Assembly (NCBI GenBank): GCA_013127575.1 | Contig: CP053418.1 | Span: 3,844,001-3,908,000, forward strand | Length of the DNA: 64,000 nt | Direction: 5' to 3' | From: Ramlibacter terrae | GTDB lineage: Bacteria > Pseudomonadota > Gammaproteobacteria > Burkholderiales > Burkholderiaceae_C | Shown: positions 23,079 through 31,814 of the stretch, piece after piece | Layout: every line of letters starts with the position of its first letter | Numbering within the stretch: the stretch's first letter is position 1 | Translations under genes and position numbers: made by a program | Notes under the pieces: generated by a model | What the model was told of the DNA's origin: nothing | Database searches by the model: none | The model's input: only the letters and a program-made list of their open reading frames with translations

Positions 23079-23800
23079 ATGAGGACGACAACGACTCTCC
23101 GCCGGCTCGCCGGGGCCTCGCCTTCGCCGCGGGCGGCGCGGCCGCGCAGGGCGACCCCGCCGCGGTCCCTTCGTTCAGGAAGCTCGATTCGATGGAAGCG
23201 CGCGTGCAGGGTTGCGTCACCTGCCACGGCCAGCAAGGCCGGGGAACCAGCAACGACTACTTTCCGCGCATCGCCGGCAAGCCCGCCGGCTACCTGCACA
23301 ACCAGCTCCGCGCCTTCCACCGGGGCACGCGCCGCTACGCCCCCATGAACTACCCGGTGGCCTACCTCACCGACGACTACCTCAAGGAGATTGCCGAGTA
23401 CTTCGCGTCCCTGCGCCCGCCGTTCGCGCCGCCCACGCCGGCCACCCTGCCCGCGGAGGCGCTGGACCGCGGCCGCACGCTGGTGCAGAACGGCGACGGC
23501 ACGCGGCAGATCCCTGCCTGCATCGCCTGCCACGGAACGCGCCTCACCGGCATGGAGCCCGGCATCCCCGGGCTGGTCGGGCTGCGCCCCAACTACATCT
23601 CCGCGCAGCTGACGCGCTGGCGCACCGGCGAGCGCAAGGCGGCCGCGCCCGACTGCATGCACCGCATCGCCACCCGCCTGACCGACCCCGAAATCGCGGC
23701 CGTGGCCGCATGGCTGGGCGCGCAGGGTGCGCCGGGCAACCATGCGCCGGACGCGCGCAACAGCGCCCGCCTGCCGCTCGCCTGCGGGAGCCAGCCATGA
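23079..23800 (+). CDS. dihaem cytochrome c, c4-like
   Basis: About 241 residues with a signal peptide (RRLAWGLAFAAGGAAAQG after frame repair at 23113, GCCTGGGGC). Two haem-binding motifs, CVTCH and CIACH, lie in two similar halves, as in cytochrome c4. Candidate axial Met residues are YAPMNYP and GMEPGIPG. It is the first gene of a tightly overlapped operon encoding a haem-copper oxidase, so it probably donates electrons to the CuA subunit in the periplasm. Confidence 0.85.
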
Positions 23801-25076
23801 GGCGCGGCACGAAACTCCTGCTCGGCCTGGTGGCGCTCGGCGTGCTCGCCGGCGGCGCCGTGCTGCTGTGGGACTACCAGCCCGGAACAAGCTGCAGCCC
23901 GGCGTGCGCAGCAACGCACCGGCCAACGACGTCATCTCGCGCGGGCAGTACCGGCGCGCGTGGGCGACTGCGTGGCCTGCCACACGGCGCCGGGCGGCCG
24001 CGAGTTCGCGGGCGTGCGCGCCATGCCCACGCCTTTCGGCAACATCTACGCACCCAATATCACGCCGGACGACCAGACCGGCATCGGCACTGGACCGCCG
24101 ACGACTTCTACCGGATGATGCACACGGGCCGCTCCAAGAACGGCGAGCTGCTGTACCCGGCGATGCCGTTCGCCAACTACACCAAGGTCACGCGCGAAGA
24201 TTCCGACGCGATCTACGCCTACCTGATGTCGGTGGAGCCGGTGCGCCAGCCGAACCGCCCGCACGAACTCAACTTCCCGTTCAACAACCGCGAGCTGCTG
24301 GTGGGCTGGCGCACGCTGTACTTCCGCCGGGGCGAATACCAGCCCGACCCGAAGCAGGACAAGGAGTGGAACCGCGGCGCCTACGGTGCAGGGCCTCGGC
24401 CACTGCTCGATGTGCCACACCGCCGTCTCCGCGCTGGGCGGCTCGCGCGACCAGCAGGCCTTCAGCGGCGGCATGATCCCCAACCAGAACTGGTACGCGC
24501 CCTCGCTCACCTCCAACCGCGAGGCCGGGCTCGGCGAATGGGAGATCCAGGACATCGCCGACCTGCTGCAGGGGGCGCCTCCAAGCGCGCCACCACCTAC
24601 GGGCCGATGGCCGAGGTCACGTTCCACAGCCTGCAGTACCTGAGCGACGAAGACGCCCGCGCGATGGCCGTGTACCTCAAGTCGCTGCCGCCCAAGAACG
24701 AGCCGCAGCCGACGCCGCAGGCGCAGATGGTGGCCCCCGCCACGATGGAGCTGGGCCGCCGCGTGTATGCGGCGCAGTGCGCCATGTGCCACGGCGACGA
24801 GGGCAAGGGCTTCCCGCCGGCCTTCCCGCCGCTGGCCAACAACCAGTCGATCGAGATGGCGTCGCCGGTGAACGCGGTCCGCATGATCCTCAACGGCGGC
24901 TATGCGCCGGCCACGCGCAAGAACCCGCGGCCCTACGGCATGCCGCCGTTCGCGCACATCCTCAACGACGCGGAAGTGGCCGCCGTGGCGACCTACGTAC
25001 GCGTTGCCGGGGCAACGGCGGTACCCCCGTCACCCCGTCGCAAGCCAACGCGCTGCGCGTGGTTCCGCAGGAGTAG
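23797..25076 (+). CDS. membrane-anchored trihaem cytochrome c
   Basis: About 425 residues. An N-terminal membrane anchor (LLLGLVALGVLAGGAVLLWDY) is followed by three c-type haem sites: CVACH, CSMCH and CAMCH. The layout resembles the cytochrome subunit of membrane alcohol/gluconate dehydrogenases, but no dehydrogenase gene is present. Slips near 23886, 23956, 24087, 24386, 24572 and 25010, nearly all at CCTGG. It overlaps the preceding cytochrome by ATGA and lies two bases before a small membrane protein gene; in context it may pass electrons to the oxidase. Confidence 0.82.
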
Positions 25077-25078
25077 GC

Positions 25079-25241
25079 ATGCAGCAGGAACCACCAGCCA
25101 GCGAAGACGAAGCGGTCGAGGAAATCGTGCGCCGGGGACCGTCCGGGACTGGGCCGTGGCCGGGCTGGCCACCTTCATCGTGGTGCTGATCTACTTCCTG
25201 TTCTATTTCTGGTGTACCTGCCGCGCGGGGTCATGGAATGA
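25079..25241 (+). CDS. 53-residue single-pass membrane protein of the oxidase operon
   Basis: After repairing slips at 25130 (CGCCAGGGG) and 25210 (TTCCTGGTG) the reading frame gives an acidic N-terminus (MQQEPPASEDEAVEEIV), one strong membrane helix (VAGLATFIVVLIYFLFYFLV) and a short tail ending YLPRGVME. It lies between a cytochrome gene (2-base gap) and the subunit II gene (ATGA overlap). Position and size suggest a minor oxidase subunit or assembly factor like the small subunit of B-type oxidases; there is no recognisable motif beyond the helix. Confidence 0.65.
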
Positions 25242-25800
25242 GCACGGCCGCGCATTCGCCGGGCGCCGCCGCCGCGGAGCGCGCCGAGCGCCGCTGGGCG
25301 TGGATCGTCGCCGCCATCATCTTCATGCTGGTGGCGATGATGGTCTTCACCGGCATTCACTGGGCCGCCATGCCGCCGTCGCGGGTGGAAGTGATCGACC
25401 CGCGCACGCTGCACATCCAGGGCGAGTTCGTCGAGGAGAACCCGGGCACCAGCGTAGACGCGCAAGGCAAGGTGACCGTGCGGCTGATCGGCCAGCAGTA
25501 CTCCTTCACGCCGCAATGCATCGTGGTCCCGGCCGACACGCCGGTCACCTTTCCGGCACCGCCACCGATGCCGTGCACGGCTTCGTGGTCGGCAGGACCA
25601 ATGCCAACGTGATGCTGGTCCCCGGCTTCGTCTCCACGTTCACCACGCGCTTTCCCAAGGCGGGCGAACAGCTGATGCCGTGCCACGAATACTGCGGCAC
25701 CGGCCATGAAGGCATGTGGGCGCGGGTGCAGGTGATCGACAAGATGGACTTCGCGCGGCAGGCGGAACCCGGAAAGGCGATGAGCTGTGTTCCTCGTTAA
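25238..25800 (+). CDS. cytochrome c oxidase subunit II, CuA type
   Basis: About 188 residues with one N-terminal membrane helix (WIVAAIIFMLVAMMVFTGIHW) and a periplasmic cupredoxin domain. The binuclear CuA ligands are present: the first His in DAVHGFVVG and the cluster MPCHEYCGTGHEGMW (Cys-x3-Cys-x3-His then Met). The single helix and short size match B-type (ba3-like) oxidases. A slip near 25556 at an expected CCAGG. The 3' end overlaps the start of subunit I by 14 bases. Confidence 0.9.
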
Positions 25801-27406
25801 ACGCACGGTGCTGGCCCACTTCTGGGTGGCGTTCGTCGCCTTCGCCCCGGCGCTCGTGCTCGGCGAATGGCAGATGGTGGTGCGCAGCCCGATGCATCCG
25901 TGGGTGAACAACCCCGAGCTGTACTACCGCTCCGTCACCGCGCACGGCACCGTCATGGGCTACGTGCTGCCGACGCTGGTGGCCATGGGCTTCGGCTACG
26001 CGCTGACCGAACTGGCGCTCAAGCGCCCGCTGCTCGGGATGCGCTGGGCGTGGGCCAGTTTCTGGCTGGTGGTCGGCGGCACCGTGATGGCCGCGACGCC
26101 GGTCGCGCTGGGCAAGGCGTCGGTGCTCTACACCTTCTACCCGCCGATGCTCGCCAACGTCTTCTACTACCTCGGCATCGTGCTGGTGGTGGTGGGCTCG
26201 TGGATCTGGGTCGGTCTCACGTCGTGGAACGTGCACCGCTGGAAGAAGGACAACCCGGGCGCCACGCTGCCACTGGCGATGTTCGGCAACGCGGCCGGTG
26301 CGTACCTCTGGGCCTGGACCTCGGTCGGCGCCGCCTCCGAGATCCTGCTGCTGATCCTGCCGGCGGCCTTCGGCTGGAAGGACACCATCGACGCCGGGCT
26401 GGCCCGCGTGCTGTTCTCGTGGACGCTGCACGCCATCGTCTACTTCTGGCTGATGCCGGCCTACATCGCGTTCTACACGATCATCCCCCGCGCCATCGGC
26501 GGCCGCCTGTACAGCGACACCATGGGCCGCGTGGCTTTCGTGCTGTTCTGTGGTGTTCTCGATGCCGATCGGCATCCACCACCTGTTCGCCGACCCGCAG
26601 GTCGGCGCCGGCTTCAAGTTCGTACACGCGGTGTTCACGGCCATGGTGTCGGTGCCCACCCTCTTGACGGTGTTCACCATCTGCGCGTCGGTGGAGATCG
26701 CGGCGCGGCTGCGCGGCGGCAAGGGTGCGTTCGGCTGGGTGAAGGCCCTGCCCCGGGACAACCCGTACATGCTGGCGGTCACCTTCAGCTTCATCATGCT
26801 CGGGTTCGGTGGCGCCGGCGGCATCATCAACATGAGCTACCAGCTCAACGAAACGATCCACAACACGCAGTGGGTGACCGGCCACTTCCACCTGATCTTC
26901 GCGGGCGCCATCGTGATCATGTACTTCGTGATCGCCTACGACCTGTGGCCGCACCTGCTGGACTGCGCGCCGCTCAACGCGCGGCTGGTGCGCTGGCAAC
27001 TGTGGTTGTGGTTCGTCGGGATGATGGTCACCACCCTGCCCGGCACTTCACCGGCCTGCTCGGCATGCCGCGGCGCATGGCGTACTTCGACTACAGCCAT
27101 CCGGCGCTGCAGCCGCAGGCCATCACCGTCACCATCTCGTCCATCGGCGGCCTGCTGCTGGTGATCTCGGGCCTGCTGTTCCTCTACATCCTGGCGACCG
27201 CCCGCCGCGGCAGCGCCACGCCCGCTCCGTACACCTTCAGTACCGCGGTGCACGCCGCGCCGGTGCCCAAGGCGCTCAACAGCTTCGCGCTGTGGATTGC
27301 GCTGATGGTCGGCCTCACCGTCGTCAACTACGGCGTGCCCATCGTGCAATTGGCGATGATCCCCGAGACCTCGGTGCCGGTGATCCCCGTGGGAGGTCCG
27401 CGATGA
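25787..27406 (+). CDS. haem-copper oxidase subunit I, B type
   Basis: About 540 residues with about 12-13 membrane helices, starting at GTG 25787. The haem a/b His is in SVTAHGTVMGYVLP. The CuB site has the His-Tyr pair in SWTLHAIVYFWLMPAY, the His pair in IGIHHLFADP, and the high-spin and low-spin haem His in TGHFHLIFAG. Helix sequences resemble B-type rather than A-type oxidases, which typically have high O2 affinity. Slips near 26550 and 27036 at CCTGG. Last catalytic gene of the operon; it overlaps the terminal cytochrome c gene by ATGA. Confidence 0.92.
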   Translation: MFLVKRTVLAHFWVAFVAFAPALVLGEWQMVVRSPMHPWVNNPELYYRSVTAHGTVMGYVLPTLVAMGFGYALTELALKRPLLGMRWAWASFWLVVGGTVMAATPVALGKASVLYTFYPPMLANVFYYLGIVLVVVGSWIWVGLTSWNVHRWKKDNPGATLPLAMFGNAAGAYLWAWTSVGAASEILLLILPAAFGWKDTIDAGLARVLFSWTLHAIVYFWLMPAYIAFYTIIPRAIGGRLYSDTMGRVAFVLFCGVLDADRHPPPVRRPAGRRRLQVRTRGVHGHGVGAHPLDGVHHLRVGGDRGAAARRQGCVRLGEGPAPGQPVHAGGHLQLHHARVRWRRRHHQHELPAQRNDPQHAVGDRPLPPDLRGRHRDHVLRDRLRPVAAPAGLRAAQRAAGALATVVVVRRDDGHHPARHFTGLLGMPRRMAYFDYSHPALQPQAITVTISSIGGLLLVISGLLFLYILATARRGSATPAPYTFSTAVHAAPVPKALNSFALWIALMVGLTVVNYGVPIVQLAMIPETSVPVIPVGGPR

Positions 27407-28205
27407 ACCGCCTGCTGACAGCACCGGTCAAGCTGGCGCTGGCGGCGCTGGCCGTGCTGCTGGTGCTGTCCCTGCTGGTCGGTTTCCTGTGGCTGCCGAT
27501 GGTCAAGCCCGACTACGCGCAAGGCGGCCTGTGGGAGGCGATCTGCCGCGCCGCCGGCGTGCCGAGCACTGGTACCAGCCGCTCGCGACCAGCGACGCGC
27601 GCGCCAGCCGCGTGGCCATGGTGCCCGCGCTGGCTGGCAACGCCGGGGGCGACGCCGGCCGCGGCGGCACGCTGGCGCAGCGCTGCACGATGTGCCACGG
27701 CGCGCGCGGCGTGAGTTCGTCCGACGTTCCCAACCTTGCCGGCCAGTACTCCGAGGTCACGTACAAGCAGCTGGTCGACTACAAGAACGGGCAGCGGCTC
27801 CATACGCTGATGCAGGCGCTGGCGCAGGGCCTGAGCGATGCCGACATCCGCGACCTCGCGGCCTTCTACGCGCAGTTGCCGCGGCCGTCGCCCGCGCCCG
27901 AATCGGTGCCGGTGCCGACGCTGGTGCGGGTGGGCGACCCGATGCGCAACGTGGCGCCCTGCGCTTCGTGCCACGGCGGCATCGACAAGAAGCCGGGCAG
28001 TCCGTGGCTGGAGGGCATGCCGGATGCGTACCTGGCCGGGCAGATGCAGCTGTTCGCGCGCGGCGAACGCCGCAACGACCCGCACGGCGTCATGCGCAAC
28101 ATCGCGCGCCAGATGACGGCGCGGGAGATCGACGAAGCGGCGCACTACTACGCCAGCCGGTCTATCCTCGGCGTGCACCCCGCGCAGCCGGCCGCCGCCC
28201 GCTAG
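27403..28205 (+). CDS. membrane-anchored dihaem cytochrome c, c4-like
   Basis: About 267 residues. An N-terminal anchor (LALAALAVLLVLSLLVGFLWL) precedes two haem c motifs, CTMCH and CASCH, in a duplicated fold like cytochrome c4 (LQGLSDADIRDLAAFYA type repeats). Candidate axial Met residues include THTLMQAL-like and GMPDAYL. One slip near 27570 (CACCTGGTA read as CACTGGTA). Its TAG stop shares CTAG with the convergent DksA-like gene, ending the operon. Confidence 0.85.
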
Positions 28206-28609
28206 CCGGCCACACGCAGGCCCGTCGTGCGCCGGCTCGCCGTCGCCAGGCGTTCGTGCACCGCCCGGCACCCTGTGCAGAACCGCGCCGTGGGCACCGC
28301 CGCCAGCCGGCGTTCGTCGATGTCGTCGCCGCACGCGTCGCACACGCCGTAGCTGCCCTCGTGCACGCGCAGCAAGGCGGCGTTCACCTGCGCCAGTTCG
28401 CCGGCGGCGCGGGTGAGCGCCGCGTTGGCGATGCGCGCGCGGCTGTCCTCCGCGGCCACGTCCTTCAGGTCGAATACGCCCGAGCCCTGCTCGCCCACGC
28501 CCGCGGCCACCGCCGCCGCGGTGTCGATCAGCACGCGCAATTCCGCGCGGCGGGCCAGCAGGCGGGCAGCGGGAGACCGGAGCGGCGAAGTCGTGGCGGG
28601 CAACGGCAT
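28202..28609 (-). CDS. DksA/TraR-family zinc-finger protein
   Basis: Intact, 135 residues. A long helical hairpin is followed by a C-terminal four-Cys zinc finger (CDACGDDIDERRL and RFCTGC), the DksA/TraR arrangement. The coiled-coil tip has DVAAEDSRARIANAA; the family modulates RNA polymerase through the secondary channel. DksA-like finger proteins often flank respiratory clusters, and here it sits 60 bases downstream of a TTGAT-N4-CGCAA box facing both ways. It could also be a plain DnaK-suppressor-like zinc protein without polymerase contact. Confidence 0.8.
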   Translation of the reverse strand: MPLPATTSPLRSPAARLLARRAELRVLIDTAAAVAAGVGEQGSGVFDLKDVAAEDSRARIANAALTRAAGELAQVNAALLRVHEGSYGVCDACGDDIDERRLAAVPTARFCTGCRAVHERLATASRRTTGLRVAG

Positions 28610-28668
28610 GGCAATGGATCCCGGTTCAGGTGGTGAGCGGATTCTGTTGGCGCGCACCGGGGGATACC

Positions 28669-28682
28669 TTGATCCACCGCAA
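28669..28682. promoter_or_regulatory. FNR/Nnr-type half-hybrid box
   Basis: TTGAT-CCAC-CGCAA combines an FNR-type left half with a CGCAA right half like that of NnrR-type sites. The same hybrid (TTGAT-GCAG-CGCAA) lies before nirK. Centred at 28675.5, it would place starts about 19 bases before the small gene at 28736 and about 25 bases before the DksA-like gene. Confidence 0.5.
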
Positions 28683-28735
28683 GGATCCAACGCCGCACCG
28701 GGCGTGAAATGGCATCCACACCAAGGAGAAATGCC

Positions 28736-28890
28736 ATGGAAGCCATGCTCGATTTCCGGGAAGCGGAACCCTCCCGGCCGCGTTCGCGGTGGCGGGCCTG
28801 CTCGGAGGCGCCATCGCCCTGGCGCGCATCGCCCTGCGCGACATGTACGCGTCGCGGCTCTGGCGGCACCAGAGCCACATGGACGACTGA
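28736..28890 (+). CDS. 51-residue membrane protein (small ORF hidden by a frame slip)
   Basis: An AAGGAG ribosome-binding site lies 8 bases before the ATG. The start reads MEAMLDFREAEPS; restoring one T near 28774 (TCCCTGGCC read as TCCCGGCC) gives a membrane helix LAAAFAVAGLLGGAIALARI followed by a basic, His-rich tail LRDMYASRLWRHQSHMDD. The TGA is at 28888. I do not know a family. It sits between the DksA-like gene and fnr and has its own upstream FNR/Nnr-type box, so it is probably an oxygen- or NO-controlled small membrane protein. Confidence 0.6.
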
Positions 28891-28920
28891 GCCGCGGCCG
28901 CCGACCTCCGGCGGCTCGCC

Positions 28921-29687
28921 TCAGCCGCCTTCGGCCCGCTGCGCCAACAGGCCGCGCATCCGCTCGCTGTCGAGGATACGTACGTAGCGGTGCTCGACCT
29001 CGATGATGCCCAGTTCCGCGAAGCGGGAGAACGTGCGGCTGACCGTCTCCAGCTTCAGTCCGAGGTAGCTGCCGATCTCCTGCCGGGTCATGCGCAGCAC
29101 CAGTTCCGACGGCGAGAAGCCACGCGCCTGCAGGCGCTGCACGAGGTTCAGGAGGAAGGTGGCCAGCCGCTCCTCCGCGCTCATCGTGCCGAGCAGCAGC
29201 ATCACGCCGTGTTCCCGGACGATCTCGCGGCTCATCACGCGATGCAGGTGGCGCTGCAGGCCGTCGACGTCGCGCGCCAGCTCCGAGATGCGGTCGAAGG
29301 GCAGCACGCAGACTTCGGCGTCTTCCGGGCGATGGCATCGCAGCTGTGGTGGTCGCTGACGATCCCGTCGAGGCCGACGATCTCCCCGCCATCTGGAAGC
29401 CCGTCACCTGCTCGCGGCCGTCCTCCGCGTTCACGCAGGTCTTGAAGACGCCGGTGCGGATGGCGTACAGCGCATGGAACTTCTCGCCGTTGCGGAACAG
29501 CGCCGCCTTGCGCTTGACCTTGCGCCGGGTGGTGATCACGTCGTCGATGCGCGCGAGCTCCGCGGCGCTCAGGCCGACCGGCATGCACAGCTCGCGCAGG
29601 CTGCAGCTGGAGCAGGCGACCTTGATGCTGCCCGGCGTGAGCCCGGGTGGCTCCCCGGGCGGTGCGGGGAAGGATGCGTTGCGACAC
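28921..29687 (-). CDS. fnr: oxygen-responsive regulator FNR (Anr-like)
   Basis: The [4Fe-4S] ligands are visible: IKVACSSCSLRELCMP gives three Cys, and a fourth lies in SDHHSCDAIAL. The C-terminal winged helix has MTRQEIGSYLGLKLETVSRTFSRF, the recognition helix of FNR that reads TTGAT. Slips near 29318 (GCCCTGGAA) and 29390 (G-run). The start is uncertain: GTG at 29687 with a further slip near 29659, or TTG at 29734. The second would place an FNR box inside the gene, so I prefer the first. About 240-255 residues. Confidence 0.9.
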
Positions 29688-29710
29688 GAGGATGCGGCCG
29701 GGCCGGGTTG

Positions 29711-29724
29711 ATGATCTGCATCAA
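29711..29724 (-). promoter_or_regulatory. FNR box at the fnr 5' end
   Basis: Read on the minus strand this is TTGAT-GCAG-ATCAT, a 9 of 10 match to the FNR dyad. It lies just upstream of the preferred fnr start, in a position suited to autorepression. Confidence 0.65.
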
Positions 29725-29751
29725 ATTCTCCCAAAGGCCGCGCGCGGCCGG

Positions 29752-29765
29752 TTGATGCAGGTCAA
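29752..29765 (+). promoter_or_regulatory. FNR box of the hemN promoter
   Basis: TTGAT-GCAG-GTCAA is a 9 of 10 match to the FNR dyad, centred 54 bases before the hemN ATG. Activation from -41.5 would start transcription close to the Shine-Dalgarno region (GGAG at about 29799). Confidence 0.7.
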
Positions 29766-29812
29766 TCCCCCCGCCCCCGGCGCGCCACAGTGAAGGCTGG
29801 AGACACCCACCC

Positions 29813-31199
29813 ATGACATCGCCGATCACCCCCGAGCTGCTGCACAGGTACGACGTCGCCGGGCCGCGCTATACCTCGTACCCGACGGCCGATCGCTTCG
29901 TCGACGCGTTCGGCGCGACCGCGTACGCGCAGGCGCTGGCGCAGCGCCGGGACGGCCCGAGCGCACTGGCGCTGCCGTTGTCCCTGTACGTGCACATCCC
30001 CTTCTGCGCGTCGCTGTGCTACTACTGCGCCTGCAACAAGATCATCACGAAGCAGAAGCAGCGCGCCGCCACCTACCTGCGCTACCTGGCGCGCGAGGTG
30101 GACCTGAACACCGGGGTGCTCGGCACCGGCCGGGCCGTGAGCCAGTTGCACTGGGCGGCGGCACGCCCACGTTCCTGTCCGACGCGGAACTGCGCGAGCT
30201 GATGGCGATGCTGCGCCGCAGCTTCGCGCTGGCGCCGGGCGCCGAGTGCTCGATCGAGGTCGACCCGCGCACGGTCGACGCGCAAAGGCTGCAGGTGCTG
30301 GCCGACCTCGGCTTCAACCGCGTGAGTTTCGGCGTCAGGACTTCGACCCCGAAGTGCAGAAGGCGATGCACCGCGCGCAGCCGTACGAGCTGGTGGCGGC
30401 CCTGATGGAATCGGCGCGCCGCATCGGCTTCGACTCGGTCAACGTCGACCTGATCTACGGCCTGCCGCGGCAGACGCCCGAATCCTTCGCCCGCACGCTG
30501 CAACAGGTGCTGACCCTGCGCCCCGACCGGATCGCCCTCTACGGCTACGCCCACCTGCCTGCCCGAACGCTTCAAGCCGCAACGGCGCATCGTGGCGGCT
30601 GAACTGCCCGGGGCGGGCGGCAAGGTGGCGATGCTGTCGCAGGCGCTCGCGGCCTTCCTCAGCGCCGGCTACGTGTACATCGGCATGGACCACTTCGCGC
30701 TGCCGGGCGACGCGCTGGCCGTCGCCAAGCGGCAGGGCCGGCTGCACCGCAACTTCGGGGCTACAGCACGCAGCCCGACTGCGACCTGATCGGGCTGGGC
30801 GTGTCCGCCATCGGCAAGGTCGGCGCGACCTACAGCCAGAACGCGAAGACGCTGGAGGAATACTGCGACCTGCTCGACCAGGGGCCGGCTGCCCGTCGTG
30901 CGCGGACTCGCCCTGTCGCGCGACGACCTCGCCCGCCGCGCCGTCATCATGGCGCTGATGTGCCGGGGGCAGGTGGGCTTCGAAGCCATCGAACAGGCGT
31001 GCCTGCTGAACTTCGCGCAGCACTTCGCCGCCGAAATGGAGCAGCTGCGCGAGCTGGAAGCGCAAGGCCTCGTCGCCATCGACGACGCCGGCATCCGGTG
31101 ACGGCCCGGGGCTGGTTCTTCGTGCGCGCGGTGGCGATGCAGTTCGACCGCTACCTGCAGGCCGACCGCAACCGCGCGCGCTATTCCCGCATCATCTGA
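29813..31199 (+). CDS. hemN: oxygen-independent coproporphyrinogen III dehydrogenase
   Basis: Radical SAM enzyme that makes protoporphyrinogen IX without O2. The CxxxCxxC cluster motif is in [14 protein letters not shown], after the family start [18 protein letters not shown]. Further motifs are [21 protein letters not shown] and [17 protein letters not shown], with the C-terminal FxxxxGYSTQ-type region. Slips near 30150, 30339, 30560, 30760, 30884 and 31099, mostly at CCWGG. About 462 residues. It is divergent from fnr with FNR boxes between, matching its known anaerobic induction and supplying haem for the oxidase, cytochromes and NO reductase nearby. Confidence 0.94.
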
Positions 31200-31215
31200 C
31201 ATCCGGGGGCATGCC

Positions 31216-31758
31216 ATGTCCGATCCCATCGCCGCGTGGCACGCGGAGCACGAAACCTTCCGGTCGCTGCTCGCCGCGCTGCAGCTCCAGCTGGACGTCT
31301 TCCATGCGGACGGCCAGCCCGACTACGGGCTGATGCAGGAGATCGTGGCTGGCTGCACGACTTCGCCGACACCTTCCACCATCCCCGCGAGGACGAGGCG
31401 TTTCGCCGCCTGGTGCGGCACTGCCCGGACCGCGCGCTCCCGCTGGCCCGGCTGCGGCAGGAACACGTGGTGATCGCGCATGCGGGCGAAGAACTGCGCG
31501 CGCTGCTGGCGCAAGCCGTCAACGGGGAGGTCACGCCGCGCGCGCGCATCGAAATGGCGGCGGCCACGTTCCTCGTCTACTACGGCAACCACATCGGGCT
31601 GGAAGAAGAAGACGTGCTGCCGCTCGCGCGCCGGGCGCTCACGCCGGACGACTGGGAGGCGGTTCGCCAGGCGGCGCCGGCGCGGCACGAGACTCCAGCC
31701 GGCCGGGACACGCAAGAGAGCGCCGGACGTCCGGCGCGCCCGCATCCCGGCTCCATGA
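31216..31758 (+). CDS. hemerythrin-domain protein
   Basis: Predicted four-helix di-iron protein, about 165-180 residues. Ligand-type residues are in WHAEHETFRSLL, HDFADTFHHPREDEAFRRL, RQEHVVIAHAGEEL and YGNHIGLEEEDVLPLARRAL. A slip near 31350 (GCCTGGCTG read as GCTGGCTG). The 3' end is uncertain: the frame after LTPDDWEAVRQ would run past the terminator, so a further slip probably brings the stop to about 31756. It lies 16 bases after hemN and is likely co-transcribed. Confidence 0.8.
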
Positions 31759-31792
31759 AAAAGACCCGCACCGGCGGGAGCCGATGCGGGTC
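31758..31792 (-). terminator. intrinsic terminator of nirK
   Basis: GACCCGCA (31763-31770) pairs with TGCGGGTC (31785-31792), the loop contains a nested CGGC/GCCG stem, and the minus strand continues with TTTTT. It lies 22 bases after the nirK stop and also ends the convergent hemN-hemerythrin transcript. Confidence 0.8.
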
Positions 31793-31814
31793 CGGGGACT
31801 GGCCCCGTGCAATG

